DNA from: an uncultured Clostridia bacterium
GTDB lineage: Bacteria; Bacillota; Clostridia; TANB77; CAG-508
Reading direction: 5' to 3'
Assembly: GCA_944392065.1 (NCBI GenBank)
Contig: CALXVO010000030.1
Span: forward strand, 1 to 11,352
Length of the DNA stretch: 11,352 nucleotides
Below the pieces are notes generated by a model. The model searched no databases and had not been told where the DNA came from. It saw only the letters and a list, made by a program, of their open reading frames with translations. Position 1 is the first letter of the stretch. Each line of letters begins with the position of its first letter. Positions 1-6,698 of this stretch are shown here, piece after piece. The translations under genes and the position numbers were made by a program.

Positions 1-114
1 CGTTTTCTTTTTTGGTAGTTTTACTACCGCTTTATTGGTTTCTCAAAGTTTATTGTTTACTTTTCAATGTACTTTTTTATGTAATCTCAATTCCATTTTT
101 GTGGAACGAATTTT

Positions 115-143
115 ATTGTACTATATTTGAGGTTAGATGTCAA
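115..143 (-). promoter_or_regulatory. Sigma-A promoter (proximal) reading out of the left edge
   Basis: On the minus strand TTGACA (138-143) and TACAAT (115-120) are separated by exactly 17 bases, a near-perfect vegetative promoter. Upstream of the -35 lie A-tracts spaced about 10 bases apart (about 145-170), which is UP-element-like. Two perfect 13-base tandem repeats (ttttttatgttgt, 168-180 and 181-193) lie further upstream. The transcript would start near 107 and leave the window; its product is not visible. Confidence 0.75.
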
Positions 144-344
144 TAGTTTTTTTGAAGTTTTTTAAGTTTTTTTATGTTGTTTTTTTATGTTGTTTTTTTC
201 ATACATAATTTTTTAATTATTTTATTCTTCAATTCTTAAAAAAGTGCAAAATAATAAACTAGTATTAGCTGTTTTTTCTATTTTTTTGCTTTACCTTTAC
301 TAATTTATAACTATGTTTTTCATATGTTCCTCAGTACATTTATT

Positions 345-373
345 ATAATACCATAATTAGAATTTAAAGTCAA
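345..373 (-). promoter_or_regulatory. Sigma-A promoter (distal) in tandem with the one at 115-143
   Basis: On the minus strand TTGACT (368-373) and TATTAT (345-350) are separated by 17 bases. Just upstream are two perfect 10-base repeats (aattttgttg, 388-397 and 398-407), giving A/T tracts in phase with the helix. Two strong same-direction promoters about 230 bases apart with no gene between them is an arrangement often seen before stable-RNA operons. That functional reading is inference. Confidence 0.65.
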
Positions 374-534
374 TACTTTTTTTGTAGAATTTTGTTGAAT
401 TTTGTTGAAAATTGTTACCATTGTTCCTATTCAATGTAGAATTTAATTTTACATCTATGTCTTAGTAGTATGTATTTATGATAGATATATTTACAATACC
501 ATTATCTAGTAACTTACCATTAGTTGCAATTTAC

Positions 535-768
535 CTATATATCTACTAAAATAACATCATCACCTATGCACTTTATATTTTGCCATTGTATTACCACTTC
601 ATTTCCACCAGAAAACATCCCCATAAATTTATTACTTCCAGGAACAATAATACTCGTTATTGTTCCTGTTTCTAAATCCGCACACACATCTTGAACAAAA
701 CCTAATTTTCTACCGTCATTTATATTAATCACTTCCTTATGCTTAAAATCCATTCCTTTCTGTCCCAT
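535..768 (-). CDS. ylmC: YlmC/YmxH family PRC-barrel sporulation-associated protein
   Basis: A 77-residue PRC-barrel-type protein. It has the pattern typical of YlmC/YmxH: a short lead-in, then KEVININDGRKLGFVQDV, a 'TG.I..IIVPG' strand, a glycine/phenylalanine loop (KFMGMFSGGNE), and VIQW.NI..IGDDVILV at the end. The family is widespread in endospore formers and sits beside sigG or in other sporulation loci; its biochemical role is not established. The ATG at 768 has a strong Shine-Dalgarno AAAGGAGG nine bases upstream, which favours it over the internal ATG six codons in. There are no transmembrane segments, so it is probably cytosolic. It follows sigG by 302 bases, and synteny with B. subtilis sigG-ylmA-ylmC supports the family call. 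The symbol is by homology. Confidence 0.85.
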   Translation of the reverse strand: MGQKGMDFKHKEVININDGRKLGFVQDVCADLETGTITSIIVPGSNKFMGMFSGGNEVVIQWQNIKCIGDDVILVDI

Positions 769-1070
769 CTCTACTTTCCTCCTTTTTTACTGTATGAGAA
801 AAATTAGTGCATTTTTTTCTTGTTTTATATCATCCTATTTATATTTTCTACATTTCTTAATATCACTTTACTTGTTACTACTACAAAAACATAAATAACT
901 TGCTTTCAAAATGGTAAAAAAGTTACTGGCACTTTATATATACCTTTTTGCCAGAGCAATGTATATTTTAAAACAAACTGTTAATTGTAGCCCTTACTTA
1001 TATATATTTCTTTCCGCAATTTAAAATTACAACTTATTAAAACATACCTTGGCTACTTTTATTTCACTAC
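769..1070. other. sigG-ylmC intergenic region
   Basis: No gene is seen in these 302 bases. The most visible structure is a 6-base stem CTGGCA/TGCCAG (about 931-957) with a 17-base AT-rich loop; on the minus strand it is followed within three bases by TTTTTT. This could be a weak terminator for the sigG transcript, but the stem is short. I see no convincing promoter for ylmC, so it may depend on read-through. Confidence 0.4.
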
Positions 1071-1844
1071 CTATTTATACAACCTTTTTATATGATTTAT
1101 TGCATTTTTTTCCAATCTAGAAACTTGTGCTTGAGATATACCTATTTCTTTTGCAACTTCTATTTGGGTTCTTCCTTCAAAGTATCTTTTGCTTATAATC
1201 ATTTTTTCTTTTTCATTTAATTTTTTCATAGCTTCTATTATGGTAATAGTTTCTGCCCAATAATTATCACTATTCTTTTTATCACTTATCTGGTCTTCCA
1301 CATTTATATTATCTACATTATTACCATTTACTGGCTCTTGTAATGAAATAGGCATTTGAATTGCATCTATACTAAGCACTATATCTTCTTTTGCCACCTC
1401 TAGTATTTTAGCTAATTCTTCTAATGTAGGCTCTCTATCCTTTTCTTTTAAAAATTTTTCTTTTTCCGCCACTACTTTATATGCCAATTCTCTAATTGAC
1501 CTACTCACTCTTATAGAATTATTATCTCGCAAATATCTCTTTACTTCTCCTATAATCATTGGCACAGCATAAGTTGAAAATTGCACATTTTGTTCTAATT
1601 CAAAATTATCTATTGCTTTTATTAGTCCTACACATCCTATTTGAAATAAATCATCCGCATTTTCACCTTTACAAAAAAATCTTCTTATTACACTTAATAC
1701 TAATCTTAAATTGCCATTTATAAATCTTGTTCTTGCTTCCTTATCTCCATTCTTTATCTTTATTAATAAATCACTTTTTTCTTCTGTAGATAGTAGTGGC
1801 AATTTTGAAGTATCTACGCCACATATTTCTACTTTACTAATCAA
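1071..1844 (-). CDS. sigG: RNA polymerase sporulation sigma factor SigG (late forespore)
   Basis: A 257-residue sigma-70 family protein; B. subtilis SigG has about 260. It directs late forespore gene expression. The N-terminus KVEICGVDTSKLP is the SigG signature. Region 2 spans about residues 43-110, including NGNLRLVLSVI, DDLFQIGCVGLIKAIDNF and FSTYAVPMIIGE..RYLRDN. Region 3 follows (RVSRSIRELAY), and the region 4 helix-turn-helix is at about 226-248 (TQIEVAKEIGISQAQVSRLE). I place the start at the TTG at 1844: AAAGGAGG (1852-1859) lies seven bases upstream and ISKVEICGVD then aligns with known SigG starts. An upstream in-frame ATG at 1892 would add 16 residues with no Shine-Dalgarno and would overlap the promoter elements at 1882-1910. 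A non-ATG start recalls B. subtilis sigG (GTG). It lies 78 bases after sigE. Confidence 0.95.
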   Translation of the reverse strand: MISKVEICGVDTSKLPLLSTEEKSDLLIKIKNGDKEARTRFINGNLRLVLSVIRRFFCKGENADDLFQIGCVGLIKAIDNFELEQNVQFSTYAVPMIIGEVKRYLRDNNSIRVSRSIRELAYKVVAEKEKFLKEKDREPTLEELAKILEVAKEDIVLSIDAIQMPISLQEPVNGNNVDNINVEDQISDKKNSDNYWAETITIIEAMKKLNEKEKMIISKRYFEGRTQIEVAKEIGISQAQVSRLEKNAINHIKRLYK

Positions 1845-1881
1845 GAGAAAACCTCCTTTTAGAAATAACACTGTCATTCTA

Positions 1882-1910
1882 ATTATTTCCAAAATGAAGG
1901 TTTACTATTC
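1882..1910 (-). promoter_or_regulatory. Sigma-F/sigma-G-type promoter of sigG
   Basis: On the minus strand GAATA (1906-1910) is followed after 15 bases by GGAAATAAT (1882-1890). These fit the forespore patterns GHATR at -35 and GGnRAnAnT at -10 as known for sigma-F/G promoters of B. subtilis. The position between the sigE stop and the sigG Shine-Dalgarno is where a sigma-F-dependent sigG promoter would be expected. The match is by eye, so start-site mapping would be needed to confirm it. Confidence 0.5.
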
Positions 1911-1922
1911 CATTATCGCATG

Positions 1923-2729
1923 TCAAAATTCGACAAGTTGAGCAAATAGGGACGGCTTATTTTGTGCAAAATAAGCCCGTCCCCATTTGCTTAATCTTAT
2001 CCGCGTTTTACTCATAATATCCTTTTTCATTTTTCCTATTATCTTTTTTTCTAATCTCGATATGTAACTTTGAGAAATCCCAAGCATATCAGCAACTTCC
2101 TTTTGAGTTTTTTCATTTCCACTTATAAAACCAAATCTAAGTTCCATAATATTTCTTTCTCTGTTACTCAATTTCTTAATAGATGCTCTAAGTAACGTTT
2201 TATCTACTTCATCTTCTATCCTTCTAGAAGTTATATCAGGATCAGTTCCTAAAATATCGGAAAGTAATAGTTCGTTTCCATCTCCATCTTGATTTAGTGG
2301 TTCGTCTATTGAAACCTCTCCCCTAATTCTATTACTTCTTCTTAAATACATTAATATCTCATTTTCTATACATCGAGATGCATATGTTGCCAATTTTATA
2401 TTTTTATCTGTATTAAATGTATTTATCGCTTTCATAAGCCCAATTGTGCCTATAGAGATTAAATCTTCTATTCCTACCCCAGTGTTTTCAAACTTTTTAG
2501 CAATATATACTACCAGTCTTAGATTTCTTTCTACTAGGGTTTTCCTCACGCTTTCATCTCCATGTGATAATTTATCTAATATTTCTTCTTCCTCTTTAGG
2601 CTCTAGAGGAGGAGGTAAGGTTTGGCTTCCTCCTATATAATATATAGGTAAATTCTCTATTTCATCATTACCTATATATCTTATGTATAAAGTATTAATA
2701 CTGTTCTTAAGCATTTGTAATAAATTCAT
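1923..2729 (-). CDS. sigE: RNA polymerase sporulation sigma factor SigE precursor (pro-SigE), with extended C-terminus
   Basis: A 268-residue pro-sigma factor of the early mother cell; B. subtilis pro-SigE has 239. Residues 1-30 are the hydrophobic/amphipathic pro-sequence. By homology SpoIIGA should cut within the YYIGGS motif (about residue 30/31). LPPPLEPKEEEEI follows, then region 2 (VERNLRLVVYIAKKFENTG, IEDLISIGTIGLMKAINTF, LATYASRCIENEILMYLRR, about 67-131). The region 4 helix-turn-helix is at about 208-230 (TQKEVADMLGISQSYISRLE). The family normally ends soon after, near residue 240. Here about 25 more residues follow, 17 of them (247-263) encoded by a perfect-phase palindromic repeat. 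ATG at 2729 has GGAGGG nine bases upstream. The gene lies 287 bases after spoIIGA, an unusually wide gap for this operon. Confidence 0.95.
   Translation of the reverse strand: MNLLQMLKNSINTLYIRYIGNDEIENLPIYYIGGSQTLPPPLEPKEEEEILDKLSHGDESVRKTLVERNLRLVVYIAKKFENTGVGIEDLISIGTIGLMKAINTFNTDKNIKLATYASRCIENEILMYLRRSNRIRGEVSIDEPLNQDGDGNELLLSDILGTDPDITSRRIEDEVDKTLLRASIKKLSNRERNIMELRFGFISGNEKTQKEVADMLGISQSYISRLEKKIIGKMKKDIMSKTRIRLSKWGRAYFAQNKPSLFAQLVEF
1941..1991. repeat. REP-like palindrome inside the 3' end of sigE
   Basis: The arms at 1941-1963 and 1968-1991 are reverse complements over 23/24 bases apart from one mismatch and one bulged base, with a 4-base loop (gtgc). The arms begin agcaaat and carry a gggacgg/ccgtccc core. 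The G/C-rich core contrasts with the AT-rich surroundings. The shape and core resemble REP-type palindromes mobilised by REP-associated (RAYT) Y1 transposases in other bacteria; no such transposase gene is in the window. It is translated as SigE residues 247-263. Confidence 0.8.
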
Positions 2730-2756
2730 TTGTTCTGACCCTCCTTCATTTATATA

Positions 2757-2878
2757 ATTAATAAAGAATTGATGTTTTGACTAGGCAAACGAGTGAGAAA
2801 ACCGGAGACGTACTTTTATACGTCAAATGATTTTCGAAGCGAAGTTGCCACCAAGTCAAAACTCAATTATTTATTAAT
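2757..2878. repeat. Palindromic (MITE-like) element in the spoIIGA-sigE gap
   Basis: About 122 bases bounded by inverted repeats of about 25 bases (left 2757-2782, right 2854-2878), differing by one substitution and one extra base. Further pairing occurs inside: ggcaaac against gttgcc, and a perfect central hairpin gacgta-ctttta-tacgtc (about 2808-2825). No T-tract follows on either strand, so it is not an ordinary terminator. It contains no coding sequence. It lies directly upstream of the sigE Shine-Dalgarno. Confidence 0.75.
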
Positions 2879-2923
2879 TTCCTCCTTCCTTTTTAAACAA
2901 GTCTGGTTGGAAAAGAATTGCAC

Positions 2924-2998
2924 TTTTGGCTAGGAAAATTTTATTTAAAATGCAAGGGCGCATACTTTGTATATGCAACCGCGTTTTAAATGTAATTT
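2924..2998. repeat. Dispersed palindromic repeat, copy 1 (3' of spoIIGA)
   Basis: About 60 of 75 positions match, without gaps, the copy at 8228-8302 in the same orientation. The inner arms atttaaaatgc and gcgttttaaat pair (one G-T), with a smaller gcata/tatgc hairpin between them and aaccgc conserved beside it. The similarity appears to continue through aattattttt(c/g)aac into the last codons of spoIIGA. It lies just after the spoIIGA stop on the transcribed strand. Confidence 0.75.
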
Positions 2999-3016
2999 GT
3001 GGGCGTAAAAATGTAA

Positions 3017-3925
3017 TTATTTTTCAACTTTTTCTCTCCTTTCCAATAAATCCATCCCCATAAGTCCAAAATATTTTTTTCTTTTGCTAAATTCTTTTTC
3101 ATATACACATATAATTGCATTATTATTTATAATTTCATCAACATCTGTTATTATTTTGACTTCATCTACTTTAATCCCTAACATCATTCCATTCTGCTTG
3201 CCTACAGATGTAAATGGAATAATTCTTAACTTTGTTCTATATTCGTTTTCTATGTCATCATCTTCTTTAAAATCACCTCCTAACATATCTTTTGTATTTT
3301 CTAATAATTCTTTAGGTAGAATATCATAAAGTACATTTTTTTCTATTAAAACAACAGGATTATTACTTATTGGATCTTTCAGCATATTTCCTGTATCTAG
3401 CATTACTTTTGTCACTAATTCTTTTTCATTTATCTTAATTTTTATATCATATATTAATTCATTTTTGCTCATTCTAGATTTCGCTACCTTAAAAGCTATA
3501 TAAGTAATTGTGAAACCTACAATTCCTCCAAGTAGAGCTATTTTTATAGGGTAGGTTCCAATATACACACCATCTTTCATAAATATATCTTGAGGTCTTA
3601 CAATATATAGTAGTGCAAAAGCACATCCTCCTAAAGCGAATGATACTAAATAAAATACAACAAGTTCCTTTATAAGTCCCTTTATATTTTTAGGATTAAA
3701 AGCAATATATATCATACAAATTGATAGTATAATTTTAACAAAAATGTTTGCATATAGAGGTAAAACACCTGCATAAGCTAGAATGGCATATATTGCTCCT
3801 ATGAAACTTGAAGCCAAAATTCTTAAATGCTTTATTTTTAATTTAATAATATATCCTGTTCCAAATAAGATAATATAATTCATACATAAGTTTTCAAGTA
3901 AAACTATATCTACGTAAATTGTCAC
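3017..3925 (-). CDS. spoIIGA: Sporulation sigma-E factor-processing peptidase SpoIIGA
   Basis: A 302-residue membrane-bound aspartic protease (B. subtilis SpoIIGA has about 309). After a signal from the forespore it cleaves pro-SigE in the mother cell. The N-terminal half is a five-helix membrane domain (about residues 5-27, 36-53, 60-76, 88-108 and 128-147). The C-terminal half is the protease domain, with the catalytic motif LDTGN at 176-180 (Asp177) followed by LKDPISNNPV, as in the family, and a conserved late segment IPFTSVGKQNGMMLGIK. The start is GTG at 3925, five bases after AGGAGG; VDIVLLEN aligns with other SpoIIGA N-termini. It directly precedes its substrate gene sigE. It probably has its own promoter, because a terminator-like hairpin separates it from ftsZ. 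Confidence 0.95.
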   Translation of the reverse strand: MTIYVDIVLLENLCMNYIILFGTGYIIKLKIKHLRILASSFIGAIYAILAYAGVLPLYANIFVKIILSICMIYIAFNPKNIKGLIKELVVFYLVSFALGGCAFALLYIVRPQDIFMKDGVYIGTYPIKIALLGGIVGFTITYIAFKVAKSRMSKNELIYDIKIKINEKELVTKVMLDTGNMLKDPISNNPVVLIEKNVLYDILPKELLENTKDMLGGDFKEDDDIENEYRTKLRIIPFTSVGKQNGMMLGIKVDEVKIITDVDEIINNNAIICVYEKEFSKRKKYFGLMGMDLLERREKVEK

Positions 3926-3953
3926 TGCTCCCTCCTAAAGTTTTGCATACGTA

Positions 3954-4026
3954 GTTCCACGTGGTACATATATTTTTTATTCGAATACTTGGAGAATACA
4001 AAATATATGTACCAGCAAGATGGAAC
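3954..4026 (-). promoter_or_regulatory. Long stem-loop in the spoIIGA 5' leader
   Basis: Perfect inverted repeats gttcca/tggaac (3954-3959, 4021-4026) and ggtacatatatttt/aaaatatatgtacc (3963-3976, 4000-4013) stack as one interrupted stem of 20 pairs, with an extra tattc/gaata pairing in the loop. If transcription starts near 4066 (see the promoter at 4073-4105), this stem lies in the leader RNA, about 20 bases before the AGGAGG of spoIIGA. It could affect translation or mRNA stability, or be another palindromic repeat. No T-tract follows it. Confidence 0.6.
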
Positions 4027-4072
4027 GGACTCTTTTATCATACTAAGATTGATTCGTATTTTTGATGACTAT

Positions 4073-4105
4073 ATTGTACAACTATAAAAGCAAAAAAGCT
4101 GTCAT
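4073..4105 (-). promoter_or_regulatory. Candidate promoter of spoIIGA (spoIIG-type, wide spacing)
   Basis: On the minus strand ATGACA (4100-4105) and TACAAT (4073-4078) are good sigma-A hexamers but are 21 bases apart. B. subtilis spoIIG is known for an unusually wide spacer (22 bases) that needs phosphorylated Spo0A. The candidate lies right after the ftsZ terminator-like hairpin. I found no clear Spo0A box (TGTCGAA) beside it, so the call is tentative. Confidence 0.4.
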
Positions 4106-4117
4106 TTTATAGGCACG

Positions 4118-4152
4118 AAAAAAAGAAATAATCTACTAATTTCGATTATTCC
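4118..4152 (-). terminator. Probable intrinsic terminator of the ftsA-ftsZ transcript
   Basis: On the minus strand a nine-pair AT-rich stem (arms 4144-4152 and 4125-4133, one G-T pair) with a ten-base loop is followed directly by seven T (4118-4124). A wider pairing cacgaaaa/ttttcgtg (4114-4121, 4169-4176) encloses it. It lies about 75 bases after the ftsZ stop. The low GC of the stem makes it moderate rather than strong. Confidence 0.5.
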
Positions 4153-4228
4153 TTTGCTCTTTTTGTTCTTTTCGTGTGAAAGTTACAAAACTTTTTCTGT
4201 TTAATACCATTTAACTTTTTTAGTTAAT

Positions 4229-5356
4229 TTACTTATTTAATCCTCTCTTATTTCTTAAGAAAGATGGTATATCTAAATTATCTGCCGAATTAGAATTATC
4301 TGCTGGATTTGGAATAGAATTAATTTTCTTATCCCAAGCTTTATCTACTATTTCTCCAACTGGAATGCTTGAACCTGGTCCTTGATCTTTTTCAAATCCT
4401 GTAGCTATAACTGTTATTACAATATCCTCATCTAAACTTTCATCTATAACAGCACCAAAGATAATATTTGCTTCTGGATCAACACTTCTTTGTACAAGTT
4501 CTGCTGCTGTATTAACTTCATGTAATCCTAAGTTTGTACCACCAGTAATATTAATAATAACTCCTCTTGCTCCTTCGATTGATGTTTCTAGGAGTGGACT
4601 TTGAATAGCTTGTTTTGCAGCATCTTCTGCTCTATTTTCTCCTGATGCTCTACCAATACCCATATGTGCCATACCAGTATTAAGCATTATTGTTTTAACA
4701 TCCGCAAAGTCTAAATTTACAAGTCCTGGTATTGCTATTAAGTCAGATATGCCTTGCACACCTTGTCTTAGTACATCATCAGCCATTTTGAAGGCTTCTA
4801 CTATAGATGTTTTTCTGTCTATTATTTGTAGCAATTTATCATTTGGTATTACTACTAAAGTATCTACTTTTCCTTTTAAGCTTTCTACTCCGCGTTCTGC
4901 TTGTGATAAACGTTTCTTTCCTTCAAATGTAAATGGCTTTGTAACAACACCTATGGTTAATATTCCCATTTCTTTTGCTGTTGCTGCTACTATTGGAGCC
5001 GCACCTGTTCCGGTTCCGCCACCCATTCCAGCTGTAACAAATACCATGTCTGCTCCTCGTAAAGCTTCTGCAATTTCAGATTTACTTTCTTCTGCGGCCT
5101 GTGCTCCTATATCTGGATTAGCACCAGCTCCTAATCCTCTTGTTATTTTTTCTCCTATTTGTATTTTTGATGCTGCTTTTGATAATAGTAATGCTTGCCT
5201 ATCTGTATTTACAGTTATAAATTCAACACCCTTTATTCCAGAATCCACCATTCTGTTTACTGCATTGTTTCCTGCACCACCTATTCCTATTACTTTTATT
5301 GTAGCTGTTCCATCTAACATCATATTTTCGTCAGTGTTATTATTATCCATGAACAT
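4229..5356 (-). CDS. ftsZ: Cell division protein FtsZ (tubulin-like GTPase)
   Basis: A 375-residue tubulin homologue that polymerises into the Z ring at mid-cell and at the polar septum in sporulation. The Rossmann-type GTPase domain shows VIGIGGAGNNAVNRM (22-36), the tubulin signature GGGTGTG (112-118), and the T7 loop NLDFADV (214-220) with the catalytic acidic residue. The activation domain extends to about 325. A short linker and the conserved C-terminal peptide DIPSFLRN (362-369) follow; this peptide contacts FtsA and other tethers. I chose the ATG at 5356 because GGAGGAGG lies nine bases upstream. A further upstream in-frame ATG (5377) would translate that ribosome site itself as coding. 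It follows ftsA by 40 bases and is probably cotranscribed with it. Confidence 0.97.
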   Translation of the reverse strand: MFMDNNNTDENMMLDGTATIKVIGIGGAGNNAVNRMVDSGIKGVEFITVNTDRQALLLSKAASKIQIGEKITRGLGAGANPDIGAQAAEESKSEIAEALRGADMVFVTAGMGGGTGTGAAPIVAATAKEMGILTIGVVTKPFTFEGKKRLSQAERGVESLKGKVDTLVVIPNDKLLQIIDRKTSIVEAFKMADDVLRQGVQGISDLIAIPGLVNLDFADVKTIMLNTGMAHMGIGRASGENRAEDAAKQAIQSPLLETSIEGARGVIINITGGTNLGLHEVNTAAELVQRSVDPEANIIFGAVIDESLDEDIVITVIATGFEKDQGPGSSIPVGEIVDKAWDKKINSIPNPADNSNSADNLDIPSFLRNKRGLNK

Positions 5357-5396
5357 AAAGCTTGTCCTCCTCCACATTATTTAATAATTTATATAT

Positions 5397-6623
5397 TTAA
5401 GAATAAAAAAATTCTTTAATTCTTGCTAAAATATTTTGAACAATATTTTCTTTTGCCCTAGAATCTATACTGCTTGATAAATTCTTAGCAAAAGGTCTAG
5501 AAGCAATATATCTAACCAAAGAATATGCAGTTCTATATTCTGGTCTTACTGTACTTATTAATCTTCCGGTTGATATTTTCACAGGTATATTTAGTATGAT
5601 CTTTCCTGCAACATCACTCTTATTTATTGTGGTAATTCCTTGTCCAGTTAGTATTACATTATTTATTCTCTGCTTAATTCCTTGTGCTGTTATATCTTTA
5701 TTTACTAATGAAAATATTTCTTCTATTCTTGCTTCTATTATTTCAATTAGTTCCGAACTTTTTATTACTCTTTTATTCTCATCTTTACATGTATTTAATA
5801 ATATTTCATTATCATTATCTATAAAAGATTTTAGTGCTAATCCATATTGATGTTTTAGTCTGTCTGCTTCTTCTGTAGAAATATTTAAAACTAATGCTAT
5901 ATCATTTGTAATACTATCTCCTCCTAAAGGAATTGTATTAGTATATGAAAATGATAACCCTTCAAATACTCCTATTTCTGTATTACCAGCCCCTATATCT
6001 AATAACATAACATTATCATTTAATTCATTTCCATCTAACACCAAGCTTCTTTCAGCAAGAGTTATAGGAACTAATCCATCTATGTCTATATCTGCTTTTC
6101 TAAAAATATTAGCTAATTGTTTCATATAGTCTTTATTTGCTAGTACTATTTGTGCTTTTATAGTAAAATTAGAACTTAAGCTTCCTACTGGATCACCAAC
6201 AACTTTACCATTATCTAATATGAATTCATCTGTAACAATATCTATTATCTGCATTCCTTCTGGAACATCAATATCTTTTACTAATGAAATTGCATTTGAT
6301 ACATCTTTTCCAGAAATTCCTGAATATTTATCTTTGGCTTCTTTTGTAATACTATTTTGTACAACCGTAACATATTTTCCAGGTATCGTTACATAAGTAG
6401 AATTAATTTCCATCTCAATTTCTGATTCTGCCTCTTTTATTAGCTTTGAAACAGCCGCTACAATTTCATTTTCATCTACAATTTTACCTTTTTTTATACC
6501 ATTACATCTGCAACTTGTTGTACATAGGACTTCTATTTGGTTAAAATTATTGACTTCTCCAATAACTAAGCTTACCTTTGAAGTTCCAATGTCCATTCCT
6601 ACGATTATATCTCCGATAGCCAA
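5397..6623 (-). CDS. ftsA: Cell division protein FtsA (actin-like membrane tether for FtsZ)
   Basis: A 408-residue actin-fold ATPase that anchors FtsZ filaments to the membrane. Motifs in order: phosphate-1 VGMDIGTSKV (8-17), the FtsA-specific 1C (SHS2) domain around 84-160 with YVTIPGKYV at its start, phosphate-2 MLLDIGAGNTEIGVF (206-220), and the adenosine-side motif VILTGQGI (323-330). The final residues (about 392-406) form an amphipathic helix with a basic face and bulky hydrophobics, the membrane-targeting sequence. Length is normal for the family. The start is TTG at 6623, eight bases after GGAGG (6632-6636); the ATG inside that spacing is too close to the ribosome site. A sigma-A promoter lies about 40 bases further upstream. 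Confidence 0.95.
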   Translation of the reverse strand: MAIGDIIVGMDIGTSKVSLVIGEVNNFNQIEVLCTTSCRCNGIKKGKIVDENEIVAAVSKLIKEAESEIEMEINSTYVTIPGKYVTVVQNSITKEAKDKYSGISGKDVSNAISLVKDIDVPEGMQIIDIVTDEFILDNGKVVGDPVGSLSSNFTIKAQIVLANKDYMKQLANIFRKADIDIDGLVPITLAERSLVLDGNELNDNVMLLDIGAGNTEIGVFEGLSFSYTNTIPLGGDSITNDIALVLNISTEEADRLKHQYGLALKSFIDNDNEILLNTCKDENKRVIKSSELIEIIEARIEEIFSLVNKDITAQGIKQRINNVILTGQGITTINKSDVAGKIILNIPVKISTGRLISTVRPEYRTAYSLVRYIASRPFAKNLSSSIDSRAKENIVQNILARIKEFFYS

Positions 6624-6663
6624 GGCTCATTCCTCCAATTTTTTATGCTCTTATTTGTTCATA

Positions 6664-6692
6664 AGAATATTACATTTTAAAAAAAATGTCAA
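6664..6692 (-). promoter_or_regulatory. Sigma-A promoter of ftsA-ftsZ
   Basis: On the minus strand TTGACA (6687-6692) and TATTCT (6664-6669) are separated by exactly 17 bases. It lies just upstream of the ftsA ribosome site and gives a leader of about 35 bases. Three perfect 11-base A/T repeats begin seven bases upstream of the -35. Confidence 0.75.
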
Positions 6693-6698
6693 TAGGAT

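Larger units (their letters stand above)
1..534. other. Gene-free AT-rich region downstream of ylmC, carrying two leftward promoters
   Basis: No credible reading frame is present on either strand. The region holds two sigma-A promoters on the minus strand (annotated separately), each preceded by short A/T repeats. Positions 435-455 form an imperfect palindrome (atgta...tacat) but with no T-tract on either side, so I do not call it a terminator. The stretch after the proximal promoter, read on the minus strand, contains gtacattgaaaagtaaac, which resembles the 'TTGAAAACT'-type leader and spacer motif around clostridial rRNA genes. An rRNA or tRNA transcription unit beyond the left edge is therefore plausible but not shown. 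Confidence 0.6.

Noticed and set aside
10..35. ggtag/ctacc hairpin near the left edge as a terminator
   Set aside because: The stem has only five pairs, and the T-run is before it on the plus strand rather than after it; neither strand fits an intrinsic terminator.
300..323. Seven-codon minus-strand frame (MKNIVIN) after a GAGG-like site downstream of the distal promoter
   Set aside because: Too short and AT-rich to separate from chance, with no regulatory pairing seen that would make it a leader peptide.
789..796. CATACAGT on the minus strand, a match to the sigma-E -10 consensus, upstream of ylmC
   Set aside because: No sigma-E -35 lies at the right distance, and transcription would begin inside the ylmC Shine-Dalgarno.
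3954..4026. T-box or other known riboswitch in the spoIIGA leader
   Set aside because: There is no T-box antiterminator motif, no specifier-loop architecture and no terminator after the stem, and the gene is not a metabolic target.
4749..5384. 211-codon plus-strand open frame antisense to ftsZ
   Set aside because: It mirrors the codon pattern of the well-supported ftsZ frame (runs of P, S, A, I) and has no family features; an antisense shadow.
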